Part shown: positions 17,532 through 27,302 of the stretch, one piece after another
Position numbering within the stretch: position 1 is the first letter of the stretch
How the letters are laid out: each line of letters begins with the position of its first letter
Assembly (NCBI GenBank): GCA_015232355.1
Contig: JADFZW010000009.1
Location: 1 to 64,000, forward strand
Direction: 5' to 3'
DNA: 64,000 nt
DNA from: Oligoflexia bacterium
GTDB lineage: Bacteria > Bdellovibrionota > Bacteriovoracia > Bacteriovoracales > Bacteriovoracaceae
Notes under the pieces: model-generated
Seen by the model: only the letters and a program-made list of their open reading frames with translations
The model's database searches: none
What the model was told of the DNA's origin: nothing
Translations under genes and position numbers: made by a program

Positions 17532-18383
17532 TTACTCTAGTTTTTTCATGTCATAGATAAATCGATAAAAATCTCTAGATGAATTGGTTTTTATATTAGA
17601 CAACCTATTCTCTAACCCCTTGCTGATTAGCAGTTGCTTATATTCTAATTCTTCACGTGTAATATCCTTTAAATCACCAAGTAACATAGCAAAATCGAGA
17701 GTATTTTTATTTAATTGTTGAATCCAAGTCAGGTAAACATATGGATCGTAACCTGAGCGTTTTAAAATATAATACATCCAGTTGTTAATCTTCAACTTTT
17801 CACTAAGTGATATTCTAGTTAGTGATATTAATCGTTCGCTACTTATATATCCTTTTGGGATAATCATATTTGCTTCATAAACATTATTATAACTTTTCAA
17901 AAATTCAAAAGATAATATCGATATTAAGTCCCCCTCATGTCTGATATCTCTTTGAAATAGTCCTGTTGATAAAAAGATATTTCCTTTTGGTAATGAAAAG
18001 TAAAGTGGAGTGACATTCTTTAGAATATGAAATTTAGGTGGAATAGTTTCTTTGATTAACAACTCATTATTTCTAGAAATTTTTTTGAAGATAGCATAGA
18101 GGTAGTCCAAATTTTCTTTCTTGATATCAACTGTTTCTACTCCTGGAGTGTTTAGGTATGCAGTTTCTAGAGATGCTAAGTGATCAATATAGTCGTTCTT
18201 ATTTAGGTATTGATAATCTTTGGCCACAATTTGTTTATCTTCATAGATCTCAATGATATTTCGTTTTAAAAATGAACAGGAATATAAACAAAAATATGAT
18301 ACCAAAATTACTATTGAAAATAATAAAAAGGATGAGAATGAAGATAAAAATTTATTGAGACGAGGGTAGAAGACAAATTTCAT
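17532..18383 (-). CDS. M48-like peptidase homologue lacking the zinc motif
   Basis: A 283-residue envelope protein with an N-terminal hydrophobic segment and a possible lipobox (LYSC). The segment from about 127 to 170 follows the M48 peptidase pattern: the sheet-turn before the active site reads FSLPKGNIFLSTGL and the helix ILSFEFLKS occupies the place of the HExxH helix. Both zinc His residues are replaced (F159 and K163) while Glu160 remains, so it is probably catalytically dead. It may act as a chaperone or adaptor. It lies 27 bases downstream of the LysM lipoprotein gene. Confidence 0.65.
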   Translation of the reverse strand: MKFVFYPRLNKFLSSFSSFLLFSIVILVSYFCLYSCSFLKRNIIEIYEDKQIVAKDYQYLNKNDYIDHLASLETAYLNTPGVETVDIKKENLDYLYAIFKKISRNNELLIKETIPPKFHILKNVTPLYFSLPKGNIFLSTGLFQRDIRHEGDLISILSFEFLKSYNNVYEANMIIPKGYISSERLISLTRISLSEKLKINNWMYYILKRSGYDPYVYLTWIQQLNKNTLDFAMLLGDLKDITREELEYKQLLISKGLENRLSNIKTNSSRDFYRFIYDMKKLE

Positions 18384-18410
18384 ATTATTATGAAATTACT
18401 GCTACAACGA

Positions 18411-19349
18411 CTACTTGTCACCGCCCTCAGCATTATCGATGTTGATGTTATTATTGTTACTATCGCTGCCACTGCCACCGCTATCATTGTTACCACTACT
18501 GCTGCTATCACTACTCATAGTATCCTCGGCGCCATCGTTAGCTTTATATTTAGATTTAGTTTTAGATTTAATTTTAGCTTTAGGAGAAGATGCAAGTTTA
18601 CCATTTTCAGATGGAACATAGTAAAGTGTAAAACCAGAGAAGATGATATTTGGATTTTTTATCATCTCCTTATTATTTTTCCAAATCTCTTTCCATCTCT
18701 TTATAGTGTCATATACTTTTTTCGAAATTTTACCTAAGGTATCTCCCATTTTTACCAAATAGGGTTCACCCTTTGGTTCCCATACAAATTCATTTTTAGG
18801 TTTTTTGTATTTTAAAACTGTTCCCTCTTTTATTATCTCTCCTCTTCTTACCTTTTTGGAATTTAATTTTGCTATGCTTTTCCACTTGTTATAATTTCCA
18901 TATATCTTAAAGGCAACCCACATTAGTGTTTCGCCCTTACCTACTGTATACTCGCCAATCTCTCCGCTCATGCCACTGGCCTCACCAGTCATTGTTGCTG
19001 CTGGAGATCTTTTTTCCTTAAGTGCTTTACGGTTAACACTACCGCTATTATCATCTATTATTGGACCCTCATCGGAAAACAAACTATCATCACTCAAATT
19101 ACTACTATTATTCTTTGAATTTGCTCCTACTCTAATCTCCTCTGTAACTGTATCTGTTCCAACTAAGTTTGAATCTAGTCGATCCCAATTTTTGTTACTC
19201 TTACTTGAATATTCTTGAGAGGAGGTTGCGCTACTGCTTCTTTTGCTCTTTTTACTCTTGAAAAGTGAACATGAGTTAAAGCTCATCACTACGATAATTA
19301 ATAGAGAAACAATAAACACTTTTTTTATTATATGATTTTTAGAAAACAT
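18411..19349 (-). CDS. LysM-domain lipoprotein
   Basis: A signal sequence with lipobox FNSC, then a Ser-rich linker, two LysM domains (about 133-180 and 198-249; YTVGKGETLMWVA and YLVKMGDTLGKIS) and a low-complexity tail rich in Lys, Ser, Gly, Asn and Asp. LysM binds peptidoglycan, so this is probably an outer-membrane lipoprotein that grips the wall. The tail is built from several short tandem repeats. It is divergent from the outer membrane protein gene across 98 bases. Confidence 0.85.
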   Translation of the reverse strand: MFSKNHIIKKVFIVSLLIIVVMSFNSCSLFKSKKSKRSSSATSSQEYSSKSNKNWDRLDSNLVGTDTVTEEIRVGANSKNNSSNLSDDSLFSDEGPIIDDNSGSVNRKALKEKRSPAATMTGEASGMSGEIGEYTVGKGETLMWVAFKIYGNYNKWKSIAKLNSKKVRRGEIIKEGTVLKYKKPKNEFVWEPKGEPYLVKMGDTLGKISKKVYDTIKRWKEIWKNNKEMIKNPNIIFSGFTLYYVPSENGKLASSPKAKIKSKTKSKYKANDGAEDTMSSDSSSSGNNDSGGSGSDSNNNNINIDNAEGGDK

Positions 19350-19447
19350 AAAAACCCTTAGGTAAAATTTTTTTTATAGACTCTTACTTTCATCTATCGT
19401 CATCTTTAGAATTTTATTTAGTAAAATTTTTTGCTAAAATAAATAAT

Positions 19448-20605
19448 ATGAAATTGAATAACTTAATATTATCAAAAAACTCAACAATTTTTATTCTCAT
19501 ACTTTTTTTGTTTATTATTATGAAGTATGAAATAAAGTACGAAGATGCTTGTGCGGCATCCGCTTATGCGGCATCTGCTGTTGATTCAATTGATGTAGAT
19601 GAATCTGTAAACAAATCAAAAAATTCACCTTCACAAAACTCCGACATTTCATCAAATGATTCTCTTTTTAGCGAAAAGATTGTAAAGATTGGCGCCACTC
19701 AAAAAATATTTATCCTTACAAATGAGAATAAAAATTTGAGTGGTGGCGATTTTATAACCTTAATTCAAGATAATCAGATGATTGCTCGAGCACTGGTGGC
19801 CAAAATTAAAGATGATCAGGCAGGAGTTAAAATTTTAAAGATATATTCGATTGCTAACTGGAATCGTTTGCGGGCCAGTAGCGAAGTAAAAATCCTAAAA
19901 GGAGATGATAGTTATTATCTGGGTGAAAAGAAAAAAAATTTGGAAGCGGCAAAGAAACCTTCTCCTAAGAGTGTGGATGAAACAAAAGATGAGAGTAGTT
20001 CTGACATACCATCTGAAAAGGAACTATTAAGTGACAGTGGAATTGAAGATGAAAATGGAACAACTGCTAGCGAAGAAAAAGGAAGAAGGGCGATTAAAAC
20101 TGATAATATCATTTCTGGAGGATATGGTTTAATCTCTGCTGCCAATATGGATGGAAATTCTAAAAAATTTGCTCATTGGAATGCTCAGTATGCATATCAA
20201 GTATACGATAATTTTTGGGCCGAAGGAATTTATGGGATGAGCACGCTAAAAGCATTTCCAAGTAACGATCTAGATACAAAAGTAACAAGTATGATTGTTC
20301 GTGCAAAATATACCATAGCTGCGCCATTTTACTCCTATGTGCAACCATATGTGGGTTATAAAATTGTTAAAGCATCATGCCCAGATGCGGGTGTAGAGTC
20401 TGCTAGTGATAAAAAATTAACTGACGCAAAGTTAATAGAGAGTAGAAAGAAAGAGCGGGAAAAGGAACCAGATGTAGTTCTTGGTGTTGAAAAAAATACT
20501 GTTGTATTTGGAGCAACTGTATTAAAAAGACTTGTACCCGGTTGGTTTATTAAAGTAGATGTCGGTACTGACTTATTAAATTTGGGTTTTTCATTTGAAT
20601 TTTAA
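19448..20605 (+). CDS. Probable outer membrane beta-barrel protein
   Basis: A 385-residue exported protein with an N-terminal hydrophobic signal and an Ala-rich repeat (AASAYAASA). Residues about 75-155 look like a small beta domain. The last 170 residues alternate polar and aromatic residues in strand-like stretches (GYGLISAANM, YAYQVYDNFWAEGIYGM, YSYVQPYVGYKIV) and end in phenylalanine (LGFSFEF), the usual outer membrane barrel signal. An acidic low-complexity linker separates the two. No exact family was recognised. It overlaps the next lipoprotein gene by 11 bases. Confidence 0.65.
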   Translation: MKLNNLILSKNSTIFILILFLFIIMKYEIKYEDACAASAYAASAVDSIDVDESVNKSKNSPSQNSDISSNDSLFSEKIVKIGATQKIFILTNENKNLSGGDFITLIQDNQMIARALVAKIKDDQAGVKILKIYSIANWNRLRASSEVKILKGDDSYYLGEKKKNLEAAKKPSPKSVDETKDESSSDIPSEKELLSDSGIEDENGTTASEEKGRRAIKTDNIISGGYGLISAANMDGNSKKFAHWNAQYAYQVYDNFWAEGIYGMSTLKAFPSNDLDTKVTSMIVRAKYTIAAPFYSYVQPYVGYKIVKASCPDAGVESASDKKLTDAKLIESRKKEREKEPDVVLGVEKNTVVFGATVLKRLVPGWFIKVDVGTDLLNLGFSFEF

Positions 20606-21467
20606 AATTCTATCTTTAATTACTACTATTTTACTTTTACTTTTCTTTTTCCTTTTTACTTTTGTTGGTTGTGGAGTGAAAGGTCCCCCTAGACCACCAC
20701 CAAAAACATCACTTCCATCCTATGAGGCAAGATATTCAAAGAAACCAGATCTGATTACAAAGAGTGAAGCATTTTCCAAATCGCTTAAGCGGGCCCTCAT
20801 CTATAAAATGAATATGGTGGGAACACAATTAGAATTGGAAATTCTTAAACAAGAGAGTATAGATTACAGATCAAGAAGAGTAATGGCCCAGAGTAGATTA
20901 AAGAGTAAGCAGACAAAAAAAGCGGATCAACGAGATATTAGAAAGAGTGAAGAATCCTTCTTGGAAGCAAAGGAAAAAGAGGAAGCGTCACTTGAAAGAT
21001 ACTCTAAGCTTTGTTTAAGTTCAAAACGTGATATAAAAAAAAATAAACTACATCTGCAAGCGATCAGCAAAAATTTCAAAGAATACATAAAAATGTTAGA
21101 CGAGTATAAGCTAGGTGAAAAAAAGGATCTCTCTAGTAATGCGATCAAAGGAGTTGATTTAAAGAAACATGCAGAACAGAGTACAAATGATTATAAGAGA
21201 GTCGTGGCCCAATTGGAGGATAATATTTATTCTGAACGTTTGAAAGAGATTGAAAAATGCGAAGATGCTATTCCTGGGTATAATGCAGTTAAAGCGCAAG
21301 AGCAAAAAGCGGATTCAAAATATCAAGAGGAACAAAAGAAAGAGCGAGAGCAGGCAATGCAGAATCAAAATCAGAATACAGAACAAGATCCTGATCAAGA
21401 GCTAGACCTTGAATTATTAGATCAACTAGAATTAAATCAAGGGCAGCAGGGCCAAGGCCAAAAATAA
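20595..21467 (+). CDS. Lipoprotein with coiled-coil region
   Basis: Starts with a signal peptide and lipobox FVGC followed by GVKGPPRPPP, the start also seen in small LptM/YifL-type lipoproteins. The body (about 60-230) is highly charged, helical and heptad-like, then ends in a Gln/Asn/Asp/Leu repeat. It is probably anchored in the outer membrane and reaches into the periplasm. It is translationally coupled to the barrel protein upstream. Function unknown. Confidence 0.7.
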   Translation: MNFKILSLITTILLLLFFFLFTFVGCGVKGPPRPPPKTSLPSYEARYSKKPDLITKSEAFSKSLKRALIYKMNMVGTQLELEILKQESIDYRSRRVMAQSRLKSKQTKKADQRDIRKSEESFLEAKEKEEASLERYSKLCLSSKRDIKKNKLHLQAISKNFKEYIKMLDEYKLGEKKDLSSNAIKGVDLKKHAEQSTNDYKRVVAQLEDNIYSERLKEIEKCEDAIPGYNAVKAQEQKADSKYQEEQKKEREQAMQNQNQNTEQDPDQELDLELLDQLELNQGQQGQGQK

Positions 21468-21485
21468 AAAAATAAAACAAATAAA

Positions 21486-22040
21486 ATGGAAATAATAATA
21501 TCTACCGGAAGTAACTTAGGTGACAGGACAAAAAATTTAACTCTAGCATTAGAGGAGTTGAAAAAAAATTTTAATTTACGCGCACAAAGTAGAATATATA
21601 AATCAGATCCTGTTTACTCTGATGGTAATGGTGATGGTGATGGTGAATATTATTTAGATCAACCATTTTTTTATAATCAAGTTTTAGAATTTTGTCTTCC
21701 TGATTGTTCCCATACTCCTCAAAAAATAATGGAAAAATTGTTGAAGATTGAAGATTTTATAGGTAGAAAACGTAATCGAAACAAAAATGGAGATGTAATT
21801 AAAGAAGCAAGGGTTATTGATATTGATTTTATTTTCTTCGGTCAAACGAAATCAAGTGACCCCTTTGTAACTTTACCGCATCCTAGATGGCACGAGAGGA
21901 ATTTTGTGTTATTGCCATTAATGGAGTTACCATACTTTCAAGTTTTGCTTAAACAAAAATTCCTTTCAACTAAGGAAGGTCTAATGGAAATAGAAAAAAT
22001 ATCTGCGACAGCAAAAGGAAATGCAGTCCCGATATCATAA
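21486..22040 (+). CDS. folK: 6-hydroxymethyl-7,8-dihydropterin pyrophosphokinase
   Basis: A folate-pathway enzyme that transfers pyrophosphate from ATP to the pterin. The family signatures STGSNLGDR at the start, the RVIDIDFIFF segment with two catalytic acids, and LPHPRWHER are all present, length 184. A GDGDGDG-type repeat after residue 45 expands the loop between strands. No strong ribosome site is visible; the upstream lipoprotein gene ends 18 bases before. Confidence 0.93.
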   Translation: MEIIISTGSNLGDRTKNLTLALEELKKNFNLRAQSRIYKSDPVYSDGNGDGDGEYYLDQPFFYNQVLEFCLPDCSHTPQKIMEKLLKIEDFIGRKRNRNKNGDVIKEARVIDIDFIFFGQTKSSDPFVTLPHPRWHERNFVLLPLMELPYFQVLLKQKFLSTKEGLMEIEKISATAKGNAVPIS

Positions 22041-22069
22041 TTTTGTGAAAGACTATAGGAGAAAGATAA

Positions 22070-22897
22070 ATGAATATATTTGTTTGTATAAAACAAGTTC
22101 CGGATACTGAAACCAAAATAGAATTAACAAAAGATAATTCTAATTCCTACATTGATACAAAAGAGATCAAATGGATTATGAATCCCTATGATGAATTTGC
22201 TTTAGAGCAAGCACTACTTATCAAAGATCAATTTAAAACAGGTGTAAATGTAATTGCTTTAAGAGTGGGAGCAATCAATCCTGCAACAGAAATTTTAAGG
22301 ACTGCTCTGGCGATGGGAGCAGACGAAGCAATTTTAGTGGAAGCGACTGAGAATTTGTCGCCCTATCCGACAGCATTGGCATTAAAGAGAGCGATCGATA
22401 AATTTCAAAAACCAGTTGATCTTCTTCTTTCAGGAAAACAATCTATCGATTATGATAACTTTCAAGTGCCACAAATTCTTTCTACAATGTTAAATATTGC
22501 TTCAGTCACTCAAATTGTTTCGTTTAACATTACAAGTGATAGTGGCAGTGGAAGTGGTTCTTTTAAAGTTCAACTTAAGAGAGAAATTGAGGGTGGAGCA
22601 GTTGAAATTTACAATTTAAATCTTCCTCTCTCTTGTTCATGCAATAAGGGGTTAAATACTCCAAGATATCCCTCTCTACCTGGAATTATGAAGGCAAAAA
22701 AGAAGAGTATAACAACTTACACTCTTCAAGATTTAGCGATAGCAGATTCAGAGAAGAGGATTGAATACAAAAGTTACTTTCTTCCAAAGGAAAAACCACC
22801 AGGGAAAAAATATACTTTTCCAGAAGGAGATGTTGGCAAGCAACGTGCATTGATAGAGGAAGTGTGTAATTCATTAAAAAAGGAATCTGTACTATGA
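22070..22897 (+). CDS. etfB: Electron transfer flavoprotein beta subunit
   Basis: One half of the ETF heterodimer that takes electrons from acyl-CoA and related dehydrogenases. FVCIKQVPDTE at the start, NPYDEFALEQAL and LLLSGKQSIDYDNFQVPQIL are family hallmarks. A Gly/Ser repeat (SDSGSGSGS) is inserted in mid-protein. It is preceded by TAGGAGA at good spacing and overlaps etfA by 4 bases. Confidence 0.96.
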   Translation: MNIFVCIKQVPDTETKIELTKDNSNSYIDTKEIKWIMNPYDEFALEQALLIKDQFKTGVNVIALRVGAINPATEILRTALAMGADEAILVEATENLSPYPTALALKRAIDKFQKPVDLLLSGKQSIDYDNFQVPQILSTMLNIASVTQIVSFNITSDSGSGSGSFKVQLKREIEGGAVEIYNLNLPLSCSCNKGLNTPRYPSLPGIMKAKKKSITTYTLQDLAIADSEKRIEYKSYFLPKEKPPGKKYTFPEGDVGKQRALIEEVCNSLKKESVL

Positions 22898-23895
22898 GCA
22901 ACAGTAAGAGCAACAGCATCTTAGTTTTTATCGAAATAAATCAAAATAATCATGATATCAAAGATGTCAGTAAACAAATATTAAGCAATGTAAGTATCTT
23001 AGGCGCCGACGTAATTATTATAGGAGATGACCTGAGTGATGAGAATCGAGAGAAATTAAAAAACTTAGGCGCCGATAACATCTATACTGTAAATTCTAAT
23101 ATTTTTCCAGGGAGCAATTATTCTCCAGATGGTTTTGCGAGAGTAGTGAGTGAGATTATTAAGGGAAATGATTATAAATTTGTATTTTCAGGTGTAACTT
23201 CAAAGAGCAAAGATTTTTTTCCAATTCTATCTGCAACCTTTAACTCAGCAATGATAAGTGATGTTACTAAAGTTGATATCGATGGATCATCTAACATCTC
23301 TTTTGTACGACCACTTTTTGCAGGAAAATGTTTGGCCAATGTAATTCCAGTTGATAATGGACCACGCCCTTATTTTATTACTGTTAGACCAAACTCACTT
23401 ACTATAAACCCCACTCCCAAAATAGGCAGAGGAATAGTTACAAATAAATCCCCTACTCTTTCCGCTAATGAAATAAGATCTAAAGTTTTTGAATTAGTTA
23501 AAGGAGCAAGCGATAGATTAGATCTTACTGAAGCAAAAATAATTATTTCTGGTGGCCGAGGAATGAAAAATGCTGACAACTTTAAACTCCTTCATGAAAT
23601 GGCCAATATTCTTGGTGCAAGTGTTGGTGCCTCACGTGCGGCCGTTGATTCTGGATTTGCACCTCACTCAATGCAAGTTGGTCAGACGGGAAAAACTGTT
23701 TCACCTGAGCTTTACATTGCCTGTGGTATCTCCGGGGCCATTCAACATTTGGCAGGTATGAGAACTTCAAAATATATTGTGGCCATAAATACAGATACAA
23801 ATGCTCCAATTTTTACTAAAGCTGATTATGGAATTGTAGGTGATTTATTTCAGGTGGTACCAATACTTACTGAAATATTAAAAGAGAACATTTAA
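22894..23895 (+). CDS. etfA: Electron transfer flavoprotein alpha subunit
   Basis: The FAD-binding partner of EtfB. The C-terminal FAD domain is clear: SGGRGMKNADNF, GASRAAVDSGF, QVGQTGKTVSPELYIACGISGAIQH and AINTDTNAPIF. Length is 333 residues. The ATGA overlap with etfB means coupled translation. No ETF-quinone oxidoreductase or acyl-CoA dehydrogenase gene is next to it. The convergent gene overlaps its stop by 4 bases. Confidence 0.97.
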   Translation: MSNSKSNSILVFIEINQNNHDIKDVSKQILSNVSILGADVIIIGDDLSDENREKLKNLGADNIYTVNSNIFPGSNYSPDGFARVVSEIIKGNDYKFVFSGVTSKSKDFFPILSATFNSAMISDVTKVDIDGSSNISFVRPLFAGKCLANVIPVDNGPRPYFITVRPNSLTINPTPKIGRGIVTNKSPTLSANEIRSKVFELVKGASDRLDLTEAKIIISGGRGMKNADNFKLLHEMANILGASVGASRAAVDSGFAPHSMQVGQTGKTVSPELYIACGISGAIQHLAGMRTSKYIVAINTDTNAPIFTKADYGIVGDLFQVVPILTEILKENI

Positions 23896-25274
23896 AATTG
23901 AAATCCTGATACAGCATTTGTGTTATTGTTATTGCTATTATTCCCGACAATTCTCATCTCTTCATATCTTGAAGTTAATTGATCATTTTGAAGTACGGTT
24001 GCCTCTTCTGTATTTAAAGTTTGATCACGCTGATTATTGTTTTGAACGATTTCTTCAAATTCTACACTCTTATCAAAGGTTGTTTCTACACCTGTATTTG
24101 TGGAATTTGTATTATTATCGTTTGTGTTTGCATTTGTATTTACATTCTTCGAAGATAACATATTTACTTTCTTATCGGTGGCAAATTTCATCTTAATTCC
24201 ACTATAGGGACCATTTACTAAAGTAACAATATATTCGTCTTCACCAAAACGATTAACAGCACCACTAACCGACTGTTGTCCATTATCAATCAAATAATAA
24301 AAATAATTACTACTTAGTTTTGCCTCACTTATATTAACAGTTGCATCTGTACCTTCAAATTCGAAATTTGCATCCAGTGATTTAATCATACTATCATTTA
24401 TTCTTAATGATCCGGATGCTCCTCCCACTTTTAATACATCAATAATTCTGCTCTTATTAGTAATCTCAACTAATTGAAGTTCCATTTCCTTGTTATTGTT
24501 ATCTGACGATTTTTCTTTTTCATTCATCATTTCTTGGGTTGAATTATAAATCCCGTTTTTTGTTTTATCATTACTTGCAATATTGGTAGTATTAGCTTTA
24601 TCAACATCCTGATGGACTTTTGTTTTAGCAATTTGTTTGATTTTTTTTAAGTATATAAGTTCCGAATTATCTTTGTCGTTATCCTTGTATTGGTCCGAAT
24701 TGATAGTATGCCAAAGTCCAATTTCAGTTGAATAAATTTTATTATCAACTAATTCATTATGAGAGATCAAAGTTAATATTTTTTTATTAATTTTGTGAAA
24801 ACTTTCTTTAGTGTTAATTACTTCTACTAGGACTTGTATTTGCTGGACTTGATTTTTTGTAATGATCTCTGCTAAGGAAATTTTAACTTTTAAATTATCA
24901 CTTAAAATTGGTCCTTCATCTCGAATAATTTTATGTAGAATCCACTCTCCTCTTAAAATATTTTTAATTTCTTCAATATTTTTAGGAAGAGAATTCATTC
25001 CTGATTCATTTTCCATATAAAAAGATGCTAATGAACGACCTAAATCATTGGTTGCGGTGACATCATCTATCCTTAATTTGATTTTAACTTTTCCTTCATT
25101 CTCATTATCATTATCAATTTCGTTTAATTTGAATGCTCCATATGCAAATTTTGGAGAATAAAATTTGATATCAGAGATCACTATCGCCATCGTTAGTAAC
25201 AAAGCTGCGCTCATTATGGCCGCTATTATTTTGTTACCTTTCTTCTTAGAAATAAACGAATAATTTATATCCAT
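23892..25274 (-). CDS. Hypothetical exported or membrane-anchored protein
   Basis: 460 residues with a hydrophobic segment at about 17-35, probably a signal anchor or signal peptide, and a polar body facing the periplasm. The sequence is rich in Asn, Asp, Lys and Ile, with Asn/Thr low-complexity stretches near 375-400 and at the C-terminus. No known domain was recognised. It is a monocistronic leftward gene, convergent with etfA; a palindrome lies 65 bases upstream of its start. Confidence 0.6.
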   Translation of the reverse strand: MDINYSFISKKKGNKIIAAIMSAALLLTMAIVISDIKFYSPKFAYGAFKLNEIDNDNENEGKVKIKLRIDDVTATNDLGRSLASFYMENESGMNSLPKNIEEIKNILRGEWILHKIIRDEGPILSDNLKVKISLAEIITKNQVQQIQVLVEVINTKESFHKINKKILTLISHNELVDNKIYSTEIGLWHTINSDQYKDNDKDNSELIYLKKIKQIAKTKVHQDVDKANTTNIASNDKTKNGIYNSTQEMMNEKEKSSDNNNKEMELQLVEITNKSRIIDVLKVGGASGSLRINDSMIKSLDANFEFEGTDATVNISEAKLSSNYFYYLIDNGQQSVSGAVNRFGEDEYIVTLVNGPYSGIKMKFATDKKVNMLSSKNVNTNANTNDNNTNSTNTGVETTFDKSVEFEEIVQNNNQRDQTLNTEEATVLQNDQLTSRYEEMRIVGNNSNNNNTNAVSGFQF

Positions 25275-25338
25275 CTAATTTCTCCTATAGTTTGTAATAA
25301 CGATATGAAATTGAACTGTCCTAAATAATGCAATCAAG

Positions 25339-25358
25339 ATGCCAAATATTGTTGGCAT
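25339..25358. promoter_or_regulatory. Short palindrome in a divergent spacer
   Basis: ATGCCAA and TTGGCAT are perfect arms with a 6-base loop, 65 bases before the leftward hypothetical gene and about 190 before birA. It could be an operator for either; nothing in the sequence names the regulator. Confidence 0.35.
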
Positions 25359-25551
25359 TATCAAAATATCATTTAACGATATGTTTATTTGTTAAACACT
25401 TGTTTAGACTTGTTTAGATAGTATTTAGAAAGTGTTATGATAATCATGTAGTGATGTTGTGGCCGTATATTTTTTAGACATTGTCAAAAATTTAATCAGA
25501 ATCACTGTGGCCAACATAAATAGAAATATAAAGGATATCAAAGGATATCAA

Positions 25552-26298
25552 ATGAAAGTAACCCATTTATCATTAACAAAAACAAATTCTACTCAGTTGG
25601 ATCTTAAGAATTACATTAAAGAAAAAGCGGAAAGTAAAATTAATAGCGATGTTAATATACTTGTATCAACTTCTGAACAAAGTGATGGTTTTGGTCGCTT
25701 TGGTAGAAGATGGGATAATTATAAAAATGCTTTAGCCTTTTCATTCACGCTTCAACCAAACAAGATAAAAACTTTAACTTCCTTAGAAATTGCAATATTA
25801 ATTTCTGAATTTTTTAAAAACAAATATGAGGTGAAGCTATCGTTAAAGTGGCCAAATGATATTTTAAATAAAAATGAAGAGAAGTGTGCTGGGATTTTGA
25901 TGGAATTTTTTAATGAAGATTTATTGATTGTAGGAGTGGGAATTAATTTATTTAAATCTGATGAGGATGAGATGCTTTTTCAGAAGAAAAAATATTTAAC
26001 ACCTTCTGGATATGTTTTTTCATCTCCCGCGATCAGTGGCGAATTTAAAAAAGAGATTCCACTAGAGATATATAATTATATTTTAGAAAATAGAAAAGAG
26101 AGCAAGCAAATAATTGACGAGTGGAATGAGTTATCAGTTCATATCAATAGATTAGTAAAAATTGTTGATGAAGTTGCGGAAGAAACAAGAGAAGAAGAAG
26201 GAGTGTTTTTAGGAGTGGGCCCTTCTGGAGAGGCATTGCTAGGGGTAAAAAAAGAGATTAGGAGTATTTTTACAGGATCGTTGGTGCTACTTTCGTAG
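25552..26298 (+). CDS. birA: Biotin--protein ligase, catalytic domain only
   Basis: Joins biotin to carboxylase carrier proteins through biotinyl-AMP. SDGFGRFGRRW is the adenylate/biotin loop, followed by LKWPNDI, KCAGILMEF and VGVGINL. There is no N-terminal helix-turn-helix, so it should not act as a repressor. ATG 25552 follows a duplicated AAAGGATATCA (25531-25551) that supplies the ribosome site; the longer GTG frame at 25459 adds residues of no known homology. The C-terminal half is short. Confidence 0.9.
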   Translation: MKVTHLSLTKTNSTQLDLKNYIKEKAESKINSDVNILVSTSEQSDGFGRFGRRWDNYKNALAFSFTLQPNKIKTLTSLEIAILISEFFKNKYEVKLSLKWPNDILNKNEEKCAGILMEFFNEDLLIVGVGINLFKSDEDEMLFQKKKYLTPSGYVFSSPAISGEFKKEIPLEIYNYILENRKESKQIIDEWNELSVHINRLVKIVDEVAEETREEEGVFLGVGPSGEALLGVKKEIRSIFTGSLVLLS

Positions 26299-26424
26299 AT
26301 TATAGAGGAAGGGAGGGTAATTGCAAATCTTGTGACATTCCATGATTTGTTAATGTGTGATTATGAATGTATGAATGTATAAGCGTATTGATATCTATTA
26401 ATTTAAAATAATTTAGGAGAGTGT

Positions 26425-27267
26425 ATGGGTTATCAACCAAAAGATTTTAATGATTTTAAAAATTTTGATTTTAATGCTTTTAGATCTTTTTTTATTGTTG
26501 GAATTGTAATTTTTGTTTTGATTATTTTGCTCTTTTCAAGCTCATTTATCATTGAACCAGGACACAGAGGAGTGCTAGTAACCATGGGTAAGGTTTCTCC
26601 AGCATTTGCTCCAGAAGGATTTGGATTAAAGGCACCACTAATTACTACCGTTATTCCAATATCAGTAAGACAACAAACTAATTCTCAAAAAGCAGAATGC
26701 TATTCATCCGATATGCAACAAGTTCATATTGAATTAAAGGTGTTGTTTAAAATTCCTGAACAGGCAATTGTAAAAATATTTCAAGATTTTTCAGGCGATC
26801 CCTTTGAAAGTTTAGTTGCACCAAGAGTAAATGAGGCGCTAAAAGAGGTGACCGCACTTCAGAGTGCAGAGACAATTGTTAAAAAGAGAGAGGATATAAA
26901 GATAAAAACCTTGGCCTCCGCCAAAAGCAAAGTTGGCAATTTGATTGTAATTGAAGATATTGTTATTCAAAATATCTCTTTAACAAAAGAATTAGAGGCG
27001 GCAATCGAGGCGAAGATGGTTCAAGAGCAGGAAGCGGCCAAAGCGAAATTTACTCAACAAAAAGCAGAGATTGAGGCCAACATTGCTGTAATTAAAGCAA
27101 AGGGAGAGGCACAAGCAATTCAAGTCAGAGGACAAGCATTGCGAGACAATCCAGCACTAATTCAATTACAAATTGTAGAGAAGTGGGATGGAAAGACTCC
27201 TCAAGTGGTAGGTGGTGGTGCAGGTGGAGGGGCAAATATTTTACTTCCAATTGGAACAGTTAAGTAA
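26425..27267 (+). CDS. SPFH/prohibitin family membrane protein
   Basis: An N-terminal membrane segment (about 22-43) is followed by an SPFH domain beginning IEPGHRGVLVTMG, and a coiled coil rich in Glu, Ala and Lys (about 185-240). Prohibitin-type proteins form ring scaffolds at the inner membrane and modulate proteases. The C-terminus is Gly-rich (VVGGGAGGG). A clear AGGAGAG site precedes ATG. A small membrane protein gene follows 35 bases later and is probably cotranscribed. Confidence 0.88.
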   Translation: MGYQPKDFNDFKNFDFNAFRSFFIVGIVIFVLIILLFSSSFIIEPGHRGVLVTMGKVSPAFAPEGFGLKAPLITTVIPISVRQQTNSQKAECYSSDMQQVHIELKVLFKIPEQAIVKIFQDFSGDPFESLVAPRVNEALKEVTALQSAETIVKKREDIKIKTLASAKSKVGNLIVIEDIVIQNISLTKELEAAIEAKMVQEQEAAKAKFTQQKAEIEANIAVIKAKGEAQAIQVRGQALRDNPALIQLQIVEKWDGKTPQVVGGGAGGGANILLPIGTVK

Positions 27268-27302
27268 GCAAATAAGTAAGTGAATAAGTAAGCGAAAAAG
27301 AA

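Noticed and set aside
18390..18737. Rightward hydrophobic frame opposite the LysM gene
   Set aside because: A mirror of the low-complexity tail of the LysM lipoprotein, no ribosome site, no homology.
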